Source: a bacterium (GTDB taxonomy: Bacteria; Verrucomicrobiota; Verrucomicrobiia; Limisphaerales; RI-55). Taken from it: a stretch of DNA of 64,000 nucleotides. Position numbers and translations under genes: made by a program. The first letter of the stretch is position 1. The number at the start of each line of letters is the position of its first letter. The notes beneath the pieces are model-generated. The model saw nothing but the letters and a program-made list of their open reading frames with translations. It searched no databases and was not told the DNA's origin. Of the stretch, positions 43,836-51,949 are shown piece after piece. The DNA is taken from contig WGOC01000012.1 of NCBI GenBank assembly GCA_016124235.1, positions 1-64,000 of the forward strand, given 5' to 3'.

Positions 43836-44504
43836 CTACTGCGGAAATAAAAATCGCCCCGCCATCGAGTCCGGCGGTGAAAGTATGCCGGGCAACTGGG
43901 GTGTCTTCACCTGCTGCACCGATCCATCAGCCAGCGCGATGTTGCCGCGCTCGCAATGCATCGTCGAACTCCACTTGAGCTCCCGCTGTTCGGCACCCAA
44001 TCGAAACGTGCCGGAAATCAATTCTGCCTTTCGCCCGTCACCACCTCCGACAATCAAATTGCGATCCCCCATTAGTGGTGATTTCGCCGCATAACGCCGC
44101 GCCTCCGTGTTGACGAAATAACTCAGATGCGACTCTGAAACTTCCCCGACATCCATGCCCGGTCGTCGCGAATCTGAGGGGCATACCACTTGATCTGGCT
44201 TCAGAGCGTAGTCGGCCAACACCTGAAATACCTTTTCCAAATTCCCATCGTTGGCGGCATCGCGCGCGCCGCCCATCGATTCGGGAACCTGCGTCGGAAA
44301 GAAGTCTGCGTTGTCATTCGCAAATTGCCGGAACGCCAGCCCGGTCTCCTTGAGATTGGCAATACAATGGACCCGATCCGCCTTGGCCTTGAGATTCCCA
44401 CGAACCAACGTCACCGAAACCACCATCGACAGGACCGCCGTGGCGCAAACGATTTCGATCAACGTCATCCCGGACAAACTTTTGCGGACACACTTCATGC
44501 GCAT
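43836..44504 (-). CDS. Prepilin-type pseudopilin (third of three)
   Basis: A 222-residue protein with leader MRMKCVRKSLSG and then MTLIEIVCATAVLSMVVSV, with Gly at -1 and Glu at +5. The exported part shares VHCIANLKETGLAFRQFAND, VVCPSDSRR and GNIALADGSVQQVKTPQLP with its neighbours, and ends RFLFPQ. The start at 44504 gives a normal-length leader; the frame runs to 44690 but the extra residues do not resemble a leader. Confidence 0.75.
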   Translation of the reverse strand: MRMKCVRKSLSGMTLIEIVCATAVLSMVVSVTLVRGNLKAKADRVHCIANLKETGLAFRQFANDNADFFPTQVPESMGGARDAANDGNLEKVFQVLADYALKPDQVVCPSDSRRPGMDVGEVSESHLSYFVNTEARRYAAKSPLMGDRNLIVGGGDGRKAELISGTFRLGAEQRELKWSSTMHCERGNIALADGSVQQVKTPQLPGILSPPDSMAGRFLFPQ

Positions 44505-44652
44505 GAGACTACGAGAGCTTAGCGGGAAACTTGTGCGTAATCTTCCACCTCGAACCGAGTCTTGCAACCCCGGAATTGCGCCTAATTTCATTTCTTCTGC
44601 GGCCGGTTTTTGACCGGACCACGCCTCTGATCTTCGCATTATGCACTCCTTT

Positions 44653-45306
44653 CTAATTGGGAAACAGAAAGCGATTCGTATTGTTCGCATCCGAATTCAA
44701 CTGGCTGCGTAATATTCTGCCTGAGGTCTGAACCACGCTGCCGTCCACCAAACCAAGGTTGCCCGCGTTTTGGTGCTGCGCTGATGTCCAGGTCGGCGCC
44801 GGATTCGCGCTGAGAACGGTCAGTCCGGATAACAAACTGCCTCCTCGTTCCAAGTTTCGATCGCCGCTTAGGATCATGTTGGGATAGGCCCCTTCGGCGT
44901 CAACGCCGACGAAGTAACTGAGGTTTGTGCTGCCAAATGCGTTCCAGTTCGTCGCTGCAACGCGGGAGTCAGCTGGGCAAATCACCGTCTTTGGCACCGA
45001 CAGTTCATTCGACATCGCCAGGAAGATGCGGGAAGCGTCGCCACGCTCAATCGATTCCAAAGCGCCGCCGTCTCTTTCAGCGATTTGCATCGGATAAAGA
45101 TCGTTGTGATCGTTGGCGTAGATTCGAAACGCGAGACCGATTTGTTTGAGATTGTTGACGCACCTGATTCGACGATCATCCGGATGAGCCTTGACAAACG
45201 CCGGCAAGACGAGAAGCAGTACTATCGTCAACACCACGAGGCCGCTGAGCATTTCGACAAATGTAGCCCCGGCCATTCCTCCTCTAAATTGCGATTTGAA
45301 GCGCAT
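44653..45306 (-). CDS. Prepilin-type pseudopilin (second of three)
   Basis: A 217-residue paralogue. The leader MRFKSQFRGGMAG precedes ATFVEMLSGLVVLTIVLLLV; Glu +5 is kept but the first residue is Ala, not the usual Phe or Met. The exported domain has [39 protein letters not shown] and GNLGLVDGSVVQTSG, closely matching the pseudopilins at 15.3 kb and 45.3 kb. It starts 15 bp after the stop of the preceding pseudopilin gene. Confidence 0.76.
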   Translation of the reverse strand: MRFKSQFRGGMAGATFVEMLSGLVVLTIVLLLVLPAFVKAHPDDRRIRCVNNLKQIGLAFRIYANDHNDLYPMQIAERDGGALESIERGDASRIFLAMSNELSVPKTVICPADSRVAATNWNAFGSTNLSYFVGVDAEGAYPNMILSGDRNLERGGSLLSGLTVLSANPAPTWTSAQHQNAGNLGLVDGSVVQTSGRILRSQLNSDANNTNRFLFPN

Positions 45307-45321
45307 GGCGTTTCTTTCATT

Positions 45322-45972
45322 TCACTGCGGAAACAGCACGCGATTCGTCGCATCACCCGTTTGGGAAAGGACTGCTCGCAATTGGATCGTGTTCACTTGC
45401 TGCACGCTGCCGTCGGCGAACAGCAGGTTGCCGCCTTCCTTGTGAAGCAACCTGTGCCAGGCGACCGGGCGGTTGGTTGTCAGGTTGGCGGTGCCGCTCA
45501 ATAATCGGCCGTTCTCCGCGATGTCCCGGTCGCCTGACAAAATCATCTTGGGCCTTGTATCCGCCGCATCCAAGCCAACGAAGTAGCTGATGTTCGCGAT
45601 GGAAAACGAGTTCCAGTTCGTCGCCGCAACGCGCGCGTCGGCCGGACAAATCGCGGTATTCGGAACGGACAGCTCGTTCGACATTACTTGGAAAATGCGT
45701 ACTAAGCTGGTGTCAGCCATTGCTTGCTCGGCGTCATCTTTGTCTTTGGCGACCTGCATCGGATAAAGATCGCCGTGGTCATTGGCCCAGATGCGGAACG
45801 AGAGGCCAACTTGCTGGAGATGGTTCAGACAGCTTATCCGCGCAGAATGGATGTGCGGGCGAGCGAACATCGGCAGAATCACCGCAATGATCACGGCGAG
45901 AATCGCCAATGCCACCACTACCTCGATGAACGTCAGTCCCTTCCTCTGTATTATGATTCGTTTCGCCTTCAT
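45322..45972 (-). CDS. Prepilin-type pseudopilin (first of three)
   Basis: A 216-residue pseudopilin. From ATG 45972 the leader MKAKRIIIQRKG is followed by LTFIEVVVALAILAVIIAVI, with Gly -1 and Glu +5. A TTG at 45987 would add five residues. The exported domain has [39 protein letters not shown] and GNLLFADGSVQQVN and ends RVLFPQ. As first gene of the tandem set it lies downstream of the TTCACGC/GCGTGAA palindrome at 46096-46114. Confidence 0.78.
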   Translation of the reverse strand: MKAKRIIIQRKGLTFIEVVVALAILAVIIAVILPMFARPHIHSARISCLNHLQQVGLSFRIWANDHGDLYPMQVAKDKDDAEQAMADTSLVRIFQVMSNELSVPNTAICPADARVAATNWNSFSIANISYFVGLDAADTRPKMILSGDRDIAENGRLLSGTANLTTNRPVAWHRLLHKEGGNLLFADGSVQQVNTIQLRAVLSQTGDATNRVLFPQ

Positions 45973-46095
45973 CGTCTTCCTCGCCAATTCGTGATTCGAT
46001 GCAGGTTTAGCATCGCCGATGCCGTCGCGGATTGTGGTTCAATTGGGCGAGATTTCAGCCATTGTATCACAGCCTCTCCGACTGAAAGCGTCACC

Positions 46096-46114
46096 TTCAC
46101 GCGCACTGCGTGAA
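46096..46114. promoter_or_regulatory. TTCACGC-N5-GCGTGAA inverted repeat
   Basis: TTCACGC (46096-46102) and GCGTGAA (46108-46114) form a perfect inverted repeat about 120 bp upstream of the first tandem pseudopilin gene. The same heptamer pair, with TTCACGCGC and GCGTGAAG flanks, occurs upstream of the pseudopilin gene at 15267. Confidence 0.45.
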
Positions 46115-46181
46115 GATCACACGATCAGAAAATTTACCGATTTGGAAAGGGAACGGAAGCCGTACAACGATGGAGAGTTCT

Positions 46182-46754
46182 TCACGAAAGCATCGAATGC
46201 GTGAGCCAGGAACCGCCAAACACGTAGAAGGAACACAGAACCATTTCCCCCAAAATGGTCGCCGCGAGAAAGCGCCGAAACGGCATTTGTACTGTGCCCG
46301 CCACGTAGCACACCAGGTCCGTCGGCACGAACGGAACGAACGCCCACAACGCGACCAGCAACGCTCCCAGCGGTCGTTTCAACCAGTGTTCGATTTGTTC
46401 GATCTGGCGCGGCGCCGCCCGTTCAAAGTGTCGCCGGAATCCCAGCCAATCGGAGTAGTGATAGATCAATGCCGAGGCGAGTCCGATGCCCAACAGCGAA
46501 ATCCCGAGTACAGCCCATGGTCGTTCCGGGAGCAACAGCGCAGCGGCGATGACCAATGGCGTGCTGGGCAGGAGCACGAATGCGCGCGCGATCGATAGCA
46601 CCAAAAACAAAATGAGAAACGACTGCTGCTGTCGGCGAAAGAAGTCAGCGATCCGCTCCGGAGTAAACTGCCCTGGGTGCAGCAGATAATAGAGGATCGC
46701 GCTGATCACGGCGATGATCCAAAAGCTTATCGTAATTCTTCGAACGCGATTCAA
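46182..46754 (-). CDS. TVP38/TMEM64 (DedA-like) membrane protein
   Basis: A 190-residue multi-pass protein. LPSTPLVIAAALLLPERPWAV near residue 64 and the re-entrant region WAFVPFVPTDLVCYVAG near 137 are the conserved blocks of the SNARE-associated/DedA family, which includes lipid scramblase-type proteins. At least four hydrophobic segments are visible. It is transcribed away from ffh. Confidence 0.82.
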   Translation of the reverse strand: MNRVRRITISFWIIAVISAILYYLLHPGQFTPERIADFFRRQQQSFLILFLVLSIARAFVLLPSTPLVIAAALLLPERPWAVLGISLLGIGLASALIYHYSDWLGFRRHFERAAPRQIEQIEHWLKRPLGALLVALWAFVPFVPTDLVCYVAGTVQMPFRRFLAATILGEMVLCSFYVFGGSWLTHSMLS

Positions 46755-47095
46755 TGGGACCCCGATATCGATTCAGAGGTTAGCTCGATGCCTCACGTCC
46801 TCGTCAAACTCCGGAATTGGGTGCGTAGTAGACCGCGCGGCATTCGATTACCAAGACACAGCACTCCACATTAAGTTTCAGAAGAATTGTCCAACCTTCT
46901 TCGCGAGCCATACCGAGTGCGTTTTGATAACCCAGTCACCGGGACGACCTCAGTCGCGTTCGTAGCAAAAGCGCGACAGCCTTCCAGCCTGTCAGGTCAA
47001 AAGGACCTTTTGACTCACGCAATTGTCAGACGCCTAGGCTTTGTTCGTAACTCCTGCAGCCACGAAAGCCTTAAGAGGCAGGCTGGAAGCCTGTC
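46755..47095. other. 341-bp intergenic region with inverted repeat
   Basis: No gene was seen. It carries GACAGCCTTCCAGCCTGTC (46975-46993) and GGCAGGCTGGAAGCCTGTC (47077-47095), which are inverted copies matching at 17 of 19 positions. The second copy ends directly at the ffh stop codon. Confidence 0.55.
46975..47095. repeat. Inverted repeat flanking the ffh 3' end
   Basis: Two 19-bp arms (46975-46993 and 47077-47095) are inverted with two mismatches. A smaller hairpin-like stretch (GTCAAAAGGACCTTTTGAC) lies just inside the left arm. This looks like a non-coding mobile or REP-type element; the GGCTGGAAGCC core is itself palindromic. Confidence 0.5.
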
Positions 47096-48445
47096 CTACC
47101 TGCCACCGCCCAACATGCCCGGAAGGCCGCCGCCCATCTTGGCCATCATCTTCTGGAATTTGCCGAGCTTTTTCATCATCTGCTGCATCTGCGAAAAGCG
47201 GTTGAGCAAATTGTTCAATTCGACCACCTGCACGCCACTGCCTTTGGCGATGCGTTTGCGGCGGCTGGCGTTCAGGATCTGCGGATGCCGGCGTTCCTGG
47301 TAAGTCATGCCACAGATCATCGCTTCGAAACGTCGGAACTCCCGCTCGGACTTGCTCATGTCCTGACCTTTCACCATCTCAGCGCCACCGGGAAGCATGC
47401 CGACAATCTTGTCGAGCGGTCCGAGTTTTTTCATCTGGCGCAACTGCTCGAGAAAATCCTCCAGCGTAAACTGACCCTTGCGCATCTTTTCCTCGAGCTT
47501 CTTCGCGTCCTCGATGTCCACCGCTTCGGCGGCTTTCTCAACCAGGCTGACGACGTCACCCATGCCAAGAATGCGCGACGCCATTCGTTCGGGATGAAAC
47601 GGTTCGAAGTCCTCGAGCTTTTCGCCAACGCCGACAAACTTGATCGGCTTGCCGGTGACCGATTTCAAACTCAACGCCGCACCACCGCGGGCGTCACCGT
47701 CCAGTTTGGTTAGCACCGCACCGGTGATGTTCAAGGCGTCATCAAAATGTTTGGCGACATTGACCGCTTCCTGGCCCGTGGCTGAATCAAGCACAAGCAG
47801 CGTTTCCATCGGCTTGACCAGATCGCGCAAGCGAACGAGTTCCTGCACGAGCGGTTCGTCAATCTGCAACCGACCGGCGGTGTCGAAAATGATCACGCCA
47901 CAACCAAGCCGACGCGCTTCGTCGAGCGCAGCCTTGGCGATTTTGAGCACGTCCTTTTCCTCGCGACGAACCACGACCGGCACATTCAATTGCTTGCCGA
48001 GAACTTCGAGCTGGTCCATCGCTGCCGGCCGATACACGTCCGCCGCGACTAGAAGCGGACCGCGTCCCTGTTTTTGCAGCAGCTTCGCCAGCTTGCCGGA
48101 AGTGGTCGTTTTGCCGGCGCCGTGAAGACCGACCATGAGGATGCACGTTGGCTGGCCACCGAGGTTCAAAGCGGCGTTGGTCGAGCCCAGCAGCTCGATC
48201 AATTCATCGTTGATGATCTTGATGATCTGCTGGCCGGGCTGGACGCTGCGCACGACCTCCTGGCCGATCGCCTTTTGCTTTACCGCCTCGATAAAATCCT
48301 TGGCAACCTTGAAATTGACGTCGGCTTCGAGCAACGCCATGCGCACTTCGCGAAGGGATTCCGCGATGTTGTCCTCGGAGATTTTTCCGAGGCCGCGCAG
48401 GTTCTTGAAAGCCTGTTGGAGTTTGCCGCTGAGCGAATCGAACAT
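47096..48445 (-). CDS. ffh: Signal recognition particle GTPase Ffh
   Basis: A 449-residue SRP54-family protein that binds SRP RNA and signal sequences and docks ribosomes to FtsY. The N domain is followed by the G domain with GLHGAGKTTTSGKLA near residue 107, the DTAGR motif near 190 and TKLDGDARGGAAL near 247. The M domain (about 300-435) is methionine-rich with RRIAKGSG, FSQMQQMMKKLGKFQKMM and a Gly/Met-rich end. Length is standard. It is divergent from tRNA-Tyr. Confidence 0.95.
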   Translation of the reverse strand: MFDSLSGKLQQAFKNLRGLGKISEDNIAESLREVRMALLEADVNFKVAKDFIEAVKQKAIGQEVVRSVQPGQQIIKIINDELIELLGSTNAALNLGGQPTCILMVGLHGAGKTTTSGKLAKLLQKQGRGPLLVAADVYRPAAMDQLEVLGKQLNVPVVVRREEKDVLKIAKAALDEARRLGCGVIIFDTAGRLQIDEPLVQELVRLRDLVKPMETLLVLDSATGQEAVNVAKHFDDALNITGAVLTKLDGDARGGAALSLKSVTGKPIKFVGVGEKLEDFEPFHPERMASRILGMGDVVSLVEKAAEAVDIEDAKKLEEKMRKGQFTLEDFLEQLRQMKKLGPLDKIVGMLPGGAEMVKGQDMSKSEREFRRFEAMICGMTYQERRHPQILNASRRKRIAKGSGVQVVELNNLLNRFSQMQQMMKKLGKFQKMMAKMGGGLPGMLGGGR

Positions 48446-48475
48446 GGGGCCGGAGGCTAGGGCCGGCGGGGCGGG

Positions 48476-48504
48476 TTGACAAGGCCCGGGTCGTTTGGTT
48501 TAGT
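48476..48504 (+). promoter_or_regulatory. Sigma-70 promoter of tRNA-Tyr
   Basis: TTGACA (48476-48481) is a perfect -35 box. TTTAGT (48499-48504) is a -10 candidate at exactly 17 bp spacing, and the tRNA 5' end follows 21 bp downstream. Spacing and position fit a tRNA promoter. Confidence 0.7.
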
Positions 48505-48524
48505 CCCCGTCCCTTCGGGCGAGT

Positions 48525-48610
48525 GGTAGGTTACCCAAGTGGCCAACGGGGGCAGACTGTAAATCTGCTGGCTTACGCCTTCGATGGTTCGAATCCATCA
48601 CCTACCACCA
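48525..48610 (+). tRNA. tRNA-Tyr (anticodon GTA)
   Basis: An 86-nt class II tRNA with encoded CCA. Acceptor arms GGTAGGT and ACCTACC pair, and the anticodon stem-loop is GCAGA-CTGTAAA-TCTGC with GTA at positions 34-36. A long variable arm and the T-loop GGTTCGAATCC are present. A short T-run follows the CCA end. Confidence 0.97.
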
Positions 48611-48650
48611 CTTTTTCCCTTAAAATTCCCACGTTCCAGCGAGGCGAATC

Positions 48651-49700
48651 TCAGCCCAGCCGGGCTTTTAGCGATTCAGCGATTTTGATGAACGCCTGAC
48701 CGGGAGTGCTTTTGCTGTCGGACGCCACCGGGCGGCCGGCGTCGCCACCTTCGCGAATTTCCTGGTAAATCGGAACTTCTCCGAGAAACGGAATTTCCTG
48801 ACGTTCGGCTTCGAGGCGGCCACCGCCCTGCCCGAAGATGTAGGCCTTGTCGCCGGTGGGCAGCGAATAGTAGCTCATGTTTTCGATCAGACCGAGGATT
48901 GGGACGTTGACCTTGTGAAACATGTTGATGCCTTTGCGCACCACACCCAGCGACGCTTCCTGCGGCGTCGTGACCACCACCCCACCGTCGAGCGGGACGG
49001 TCTGGCAAAGTGACAGTTGGGCATCGCCCGTTCCTGGTGGCAGGTCAACCAGCAGAATATCGAGCTGGCCCCAGTCGACCTGAGTGACGAATTGCTGGAT
49101 GGTTTTTTGAATCATCGGACCACGCCAGATCACCGGTTGATCGCCGTCCAGCAGGAAGCCCATGCTCATGAGCTTCACGCCGAAATTCTCCGGCGGAACA
49201 AGCTTTTCAATCCCATCGACCACGCCGATCTGCGGCTTCCCGCTGACGCCCATCATCAGCGGAACGCTGGGTCCGTAGATGTCACAATCAAGCAGACCCA
49301 CTCGCGAACCCAACGCTGCGAGCGAGCAAGCCAAATTGACTGAACACGTGGACTTGCCAACGCCTCCTTTGCCCGACGCCACCGCAACGACCCGCGCGAT
49401 TCCGGGCACTTTGTTCGGCTGCGCCATGCCGGGCGTCGCCTGCGCTTGTGGGGCACCGCCGGCGGGCATCTTCACCTCGACGAAGGCGCTTTTCACGTCG
49501 GGCAATCCGCGCAACACCGTTTCGGCTTCTGATTTGATCTTGGCCGCCGCGTCAGGGTTGTGTGACGTGAGTTCGATCACCGCCGTGATCGCGCCATTGC
49601 CGGTCGCAACATCTTTCACCAGGCCAAACGAGACGATGTCCCGAGAATAGCCCGGATATTTCACGGCCTTCAGTGCTTCTTTGATTTGTGCTTCGTCCAT
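48651..49700 (-). CDS. mrp: Mrp/ApbC-type P-loop ATPase (Fe-S carrier family)
   Basis: A 349-residue protein. Residues 1-85 form a MIP18/DUF59-like domain (YPGYSRDIVSFGLVKDV), and residues about 100-345 form the ParA-like ATPase with deviant Walker A SGKGGVGKST and DCDIYGPSVPLM. The family carries Fe-S clusters to apoproteins. The usual CxxC that binds the bridging cluster should follow ENMSY, but here the sequence reads ENMSYYSLPTGDKAYIFG with no cysteines. Cluster binding by the standard mode is therefore doubtful. The gene lies just downstream of hicB. Confidence 0.85.
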   Translation of the reverse strand: MDEAQIKEALKAVKYPGYSRDIVSFGLVKDVATGNGAITAVIELTSHNPDAAAKIKSEAETVLRGLPDVKSAFVEVKMPAGGAPQAQATPGMAQPNKVPGIARVVAVASGKGGVGKSTCSVNLACSLAALGSRVGLLDCDIYGPSVPLMMGVSGKPQIGVVDGIEKLVPPENFGVKLMSMGFLLDGDQPVIWRGPMIQKTIQQFVTQVDWGQLDILLVDLPPGTGDAQLSLCQTVPLDGGVVVTTPQEASLGVVRKGINMFHKVNVPILGLIENMSYYSLPTGDKAYIFGQGGGRLEAERQEIPFLGEVPIYQEIREGGDAGRPVASDSKSTPGQAFIKIAESLKARLG

Positions 49701-49706
49701 AAATGC

Positions 49707-49931
49707 CTACGCGTGCGCCAGTTGATACCAAACCGGTTTATACCGAGGTTCGGGCAATGTCTTCCCCAACTCCTTCGCCGCGGCCAACCAAGCCCTCTTG
49801 GCTTTCTGTGCTTCGCGAAGCGCCGTTGTCGGCGAGGAGCCAAAGGCGGAACACATGGGTAGATCGGGAATGTCCGCAATGTATCCACCGTCGTCATCGC
49901 TGTAAAAAATGTTGATGTGGTAGTCTTTCAT
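49707..49931 (-). CDS. hicB: HicB-family antitoxin
   Basis: A 74-residue protein with the HicB partial RNase H-like fold: YHINIFYSDDDGGYIADIPDLP followed by SPTTALREAQKAKRAWL. The C-terminal DNA-binding domain of longer HicB proteins is absent. It normally neutralises HicA. It begins 2 bp after the hicA stop and ends 6 bp before mrp. Confidence 0.82.
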   Translation of the reverse strand: MKDYHINIFYSDDDGGYIADIPDLPMCSAFGSSPTTALREAQKAKRAWLAAAKELGKTLPEPRYKPVWYQLAHA

Positions 49932-49933
49932 CG

Positions 49934-50182
49934 TCAGTCGCGCAGTGGCAGATTATAGGTTTCCACGAGCTTCAAGAATTGTCGAATCTGATATGGTTTC
50001 GCTTCTCCCTTCACGTTTTGAAGATTTACCAGTTCGACGACCCTCGGATGTGTAAATATGTGGTGACTCCCATTCACTCTGGCCAGCACGAAACCAAAAG
50101 CTCCGACGAGGTGTCGAAAATCCTCAAACCGGATATTGCGTGTGCCGGATAGGATTTTCTCAAGAGTCTTGCGGGGCTTCAC
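49934..50182 (-). CDS. hicA: HicA-family mRNA interferase toxin
   Basis: An 82-residue protein with a double-stranded-RNA-binding-like fold. The catalytic His is in RVNGSHHIFTHP near residue 40, preceded by FRHLVGAFGFVLA. These toxins cleave mRNA during stress. The gene starts at a GTG only 12 bp after the ychF stop. It is somewhat longer than typical HicA because of an extra C-terminal helix. Confidence 0.8.
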   Translation of the reverse strand: MKPRKTLEKILSGTRNIRFEDFRHLVGAFGFVLARVNGSHHIFTHPRVVELVNLQNVKGEAKPYQIRQFLKLVETYNLPLRD

Positions 50183-50194
50183 GAGCGCACTTAA

Positions 50195-51298
50195 TCAAAC
50201 GTTGAACTTAAACAACATCACATCGCCGTCCTTGACGACGTATTCTTTGCCTTCCATTCGGTAAAGGCCCTTATCGCGCGCGGCGGCGACCGATCCCAAA
50301 CGAACGAGGTCGTCGTATGCCACGGTCTCGGCCTTGATGAAACCGCGTTCGAAATCCGAGTGAATCACACCGGCTGCCTTGGGGGCGGTGTCGCCCACGT
50401 GAATCGTCCAGGCGCGGACTTCCTTCTCGCCGGCGGTGAAATACGTGCGCAAACCCAGCAAGTGATAAGTCGCGCGAATCAAAGCGCCGACGCCTGACTC
50501 CTGCACGCCGAGTTCCTGCAAAAAGGCCTTCGCTTCCTCGTCCGAAAGATCGATCAAATCGCTCTCAATCTGCGCGCTGATGACCGTCGCTTCGCAGGCC
50601 AGGTGGGTCTTCACGTAGTCGCGCACTTTCAGGACGTAAGGATTTTGATCGGCCGTCGCGAGATCGCTTTCCTTGACGTTGCAGGCAAAGATTGTGGGCT
50701 TGTCGGTGAGCAGGCAAAAGATCCGGCTGATGACTTTTTCCTCGGGCGTCAACTCGACGGTGAGCGCCGGTTTGCCGGCGTCCAACACGGGTTCCAATTT
50801 CGCGAGCACCGCGTCCTGCGCGATTGCTTCCTTGTCCCCTCGTTTGGCGTCCTTGGCGATGCTGGCGCGCTTCTTTTTTACCGATTCGAGGTCGGCGATG
50901 ACGAGTTCGGTGTTGATGATTTCGATATCGCGGACGGGATCCACCGTGCCCGAGACGTGATGAATGTCCGCGTCCTCAAAGCAACGGACGACCTGCACGA
51001 TGGCATCAACTTCGCGAATGTGGCTGAGAAATTTGTTACCCAGGCCCTCGCCGGCGGAGGCTCCTTTGACCAGGCCCGCAATGTCCACGAATTCGACCGC
51101 CGCCGGAATGACGACATTCGTCTTGGCAATCTTTTGCAGCACTTGCAGCCGCGCGTCGGGCACCGTGACAATGCCGACGTTGGGGTCAATCGTGCAAAAG
51201 GGATAATTCGCCGACTCCGCCTTGCGGGTGCGGGTAACGGCGTTGAACAAGGTGGACTTGCCGACATTGGGCAAGCCGACGATTCCGGCTTTGAGCAT
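50195..51298 (-). CDS. ychF: Redox-regulated ATPase/GTPase YchF
   Basis: A 367-residue Obg-family P-loop protein that binds ribosomes and hydrolyses ATP in preference to GTP in studied members. The P-loop is [15 protein letters not shown] near residue 8, the G3 region is [19 protein letters not shown] near 69, and the C-terminal TGS domain has [14 protein letters not shown] near 318. ATG 51298 gives the standard start [11 protein letters not shown]; the frame extends upstream into sequence resembling a tRNA fragment. Confidence 0.94.
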   Translation of the reverse strand: MLKAGIVGLPNVGKSTLFNAVTRTRKAESANYPFCTIDPNVGIVTVPDARLQVLQKIAKTNVVIPAAVEFVDIAGLVKGASAGEGLGNKFLSHIREVDAIVQVVRCFEDADIHHVSGTVDPVRDIEIINTELVIADLESVKKKRASIAKDAKRGDKEAIAQDAVLAKLEPVLDAGKPALTVELTPEEKVISRIFCLLTDKPTIFACNVKESDLATADQNPYVLKVRDYVKTHLACEATVISAQIESDLIDLSDEEAKAFLQELGVQESGVGALIRATYHLLGLRTYFTAGEKEVRAWTIHVGDTAPKAAGVIHSDFERGFIKAETVAYDDLVRLGSVAAARDKGLYRMEGKEYVVKDGDVMLFKFNV

Positions 51299-51423
51299 AA
51301 TCTGCGAACTGGTTGGCCGCCGCGGATGATCGAACCACCGACCCTGGCCGCCAACGGGGTCGCAAACGTGGCAAAGATCGCCGCCCCTTGGCAAGCGGAC
51401 ACAATGGCGGTCGGCCAGCGGAT

Positions 51424-51762
51424 TCAGCCGTTTCCGCCTGTGCCGTACGATCGCTCAACGCGGCAAACCCGCAGTTCAAAGGATGAATACCACTTCTCCC
51501 GCCCCAGTTGCTGGGCAATTTGATGCTCGGCATTCGCCTTCCAATCGCCGATCGCTTCTTCGCTTTCCCAATAGGAAACGGTGATCCCAAAACCATCGGC
51601 ACCACGCGCGGACTCGACGCCGACGTAGCCCGGTTGAGTTTGCGCCAACTCCATCATGCGATCGCCCATCAAGTTGTAGCCGTCGCCGTCGTCAGTCGTC
51701 CGCTGCGCGCAAAAGATGACGGCAAAATCGCCGGGCTGAACGGAACGCACGAAGTGTCGCAT
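51424..51762 (-). CDS. Antibiotic biosynthesis monooxygenase (ABM)-domain protein
   Basis: A 112-residue dimeric alpha-beta-barrel-type protein. FAVIFCAQRT, PGYVGVESARGADGFGITVS and YWESEEAIGDWKANAEHQ follow the ABM pattern (catalytic Asn/Trp region DWKANAEH). Related small proteins are monooxygenases or haem-degrading enzymes, but many have unknown roles. It stands alone between ychF and aroF. Confidence 0.8.
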   Translation of the reverse strand: MRHFVRSVQPGDFAVIFCAQRTTDDGDGYNLMGDRMMELAQTQPGYVGVESARGADGFGITVSYWESEEAIGDWKANAEHQIAQQLGREKWYSSFELRVCRVERSYGTGGNG

Positions 51763-51949
51763 ATTCTTAAGAAAGCTTTTCAGCGGCTTCGCTTCCGCAC
51801 GGAAAAATCGGCGGACCGGAAGGTCCGCCTACCCATTTCAGGAAGGGAAAAGCTGCCGCTTTGCCGAAACTTTCGTGAACCCAAAAGCGCCGAATTGGAG
51901 TTCAGTCAATCATCGAGCGAAAGTTGATTTTGGAATCACTTCACCCGAC

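Noticed and set aside
43836..46114. CRISPR or tandem DNA repeat arising from similarity of the three pseudopilin genes
   Set aside because: The similarity is at protein level across paralogous genes; there are no short regularly spaced identical repeats.
51315..51400. tRNA-like sequence upstream of ychF (minus strand GGTTCGATCATCCGCGG)
   Set aside because: The T-loop-like GGTTCGATC is present, but the T stem does not pair and no acceptor or anticodon arm could be built.
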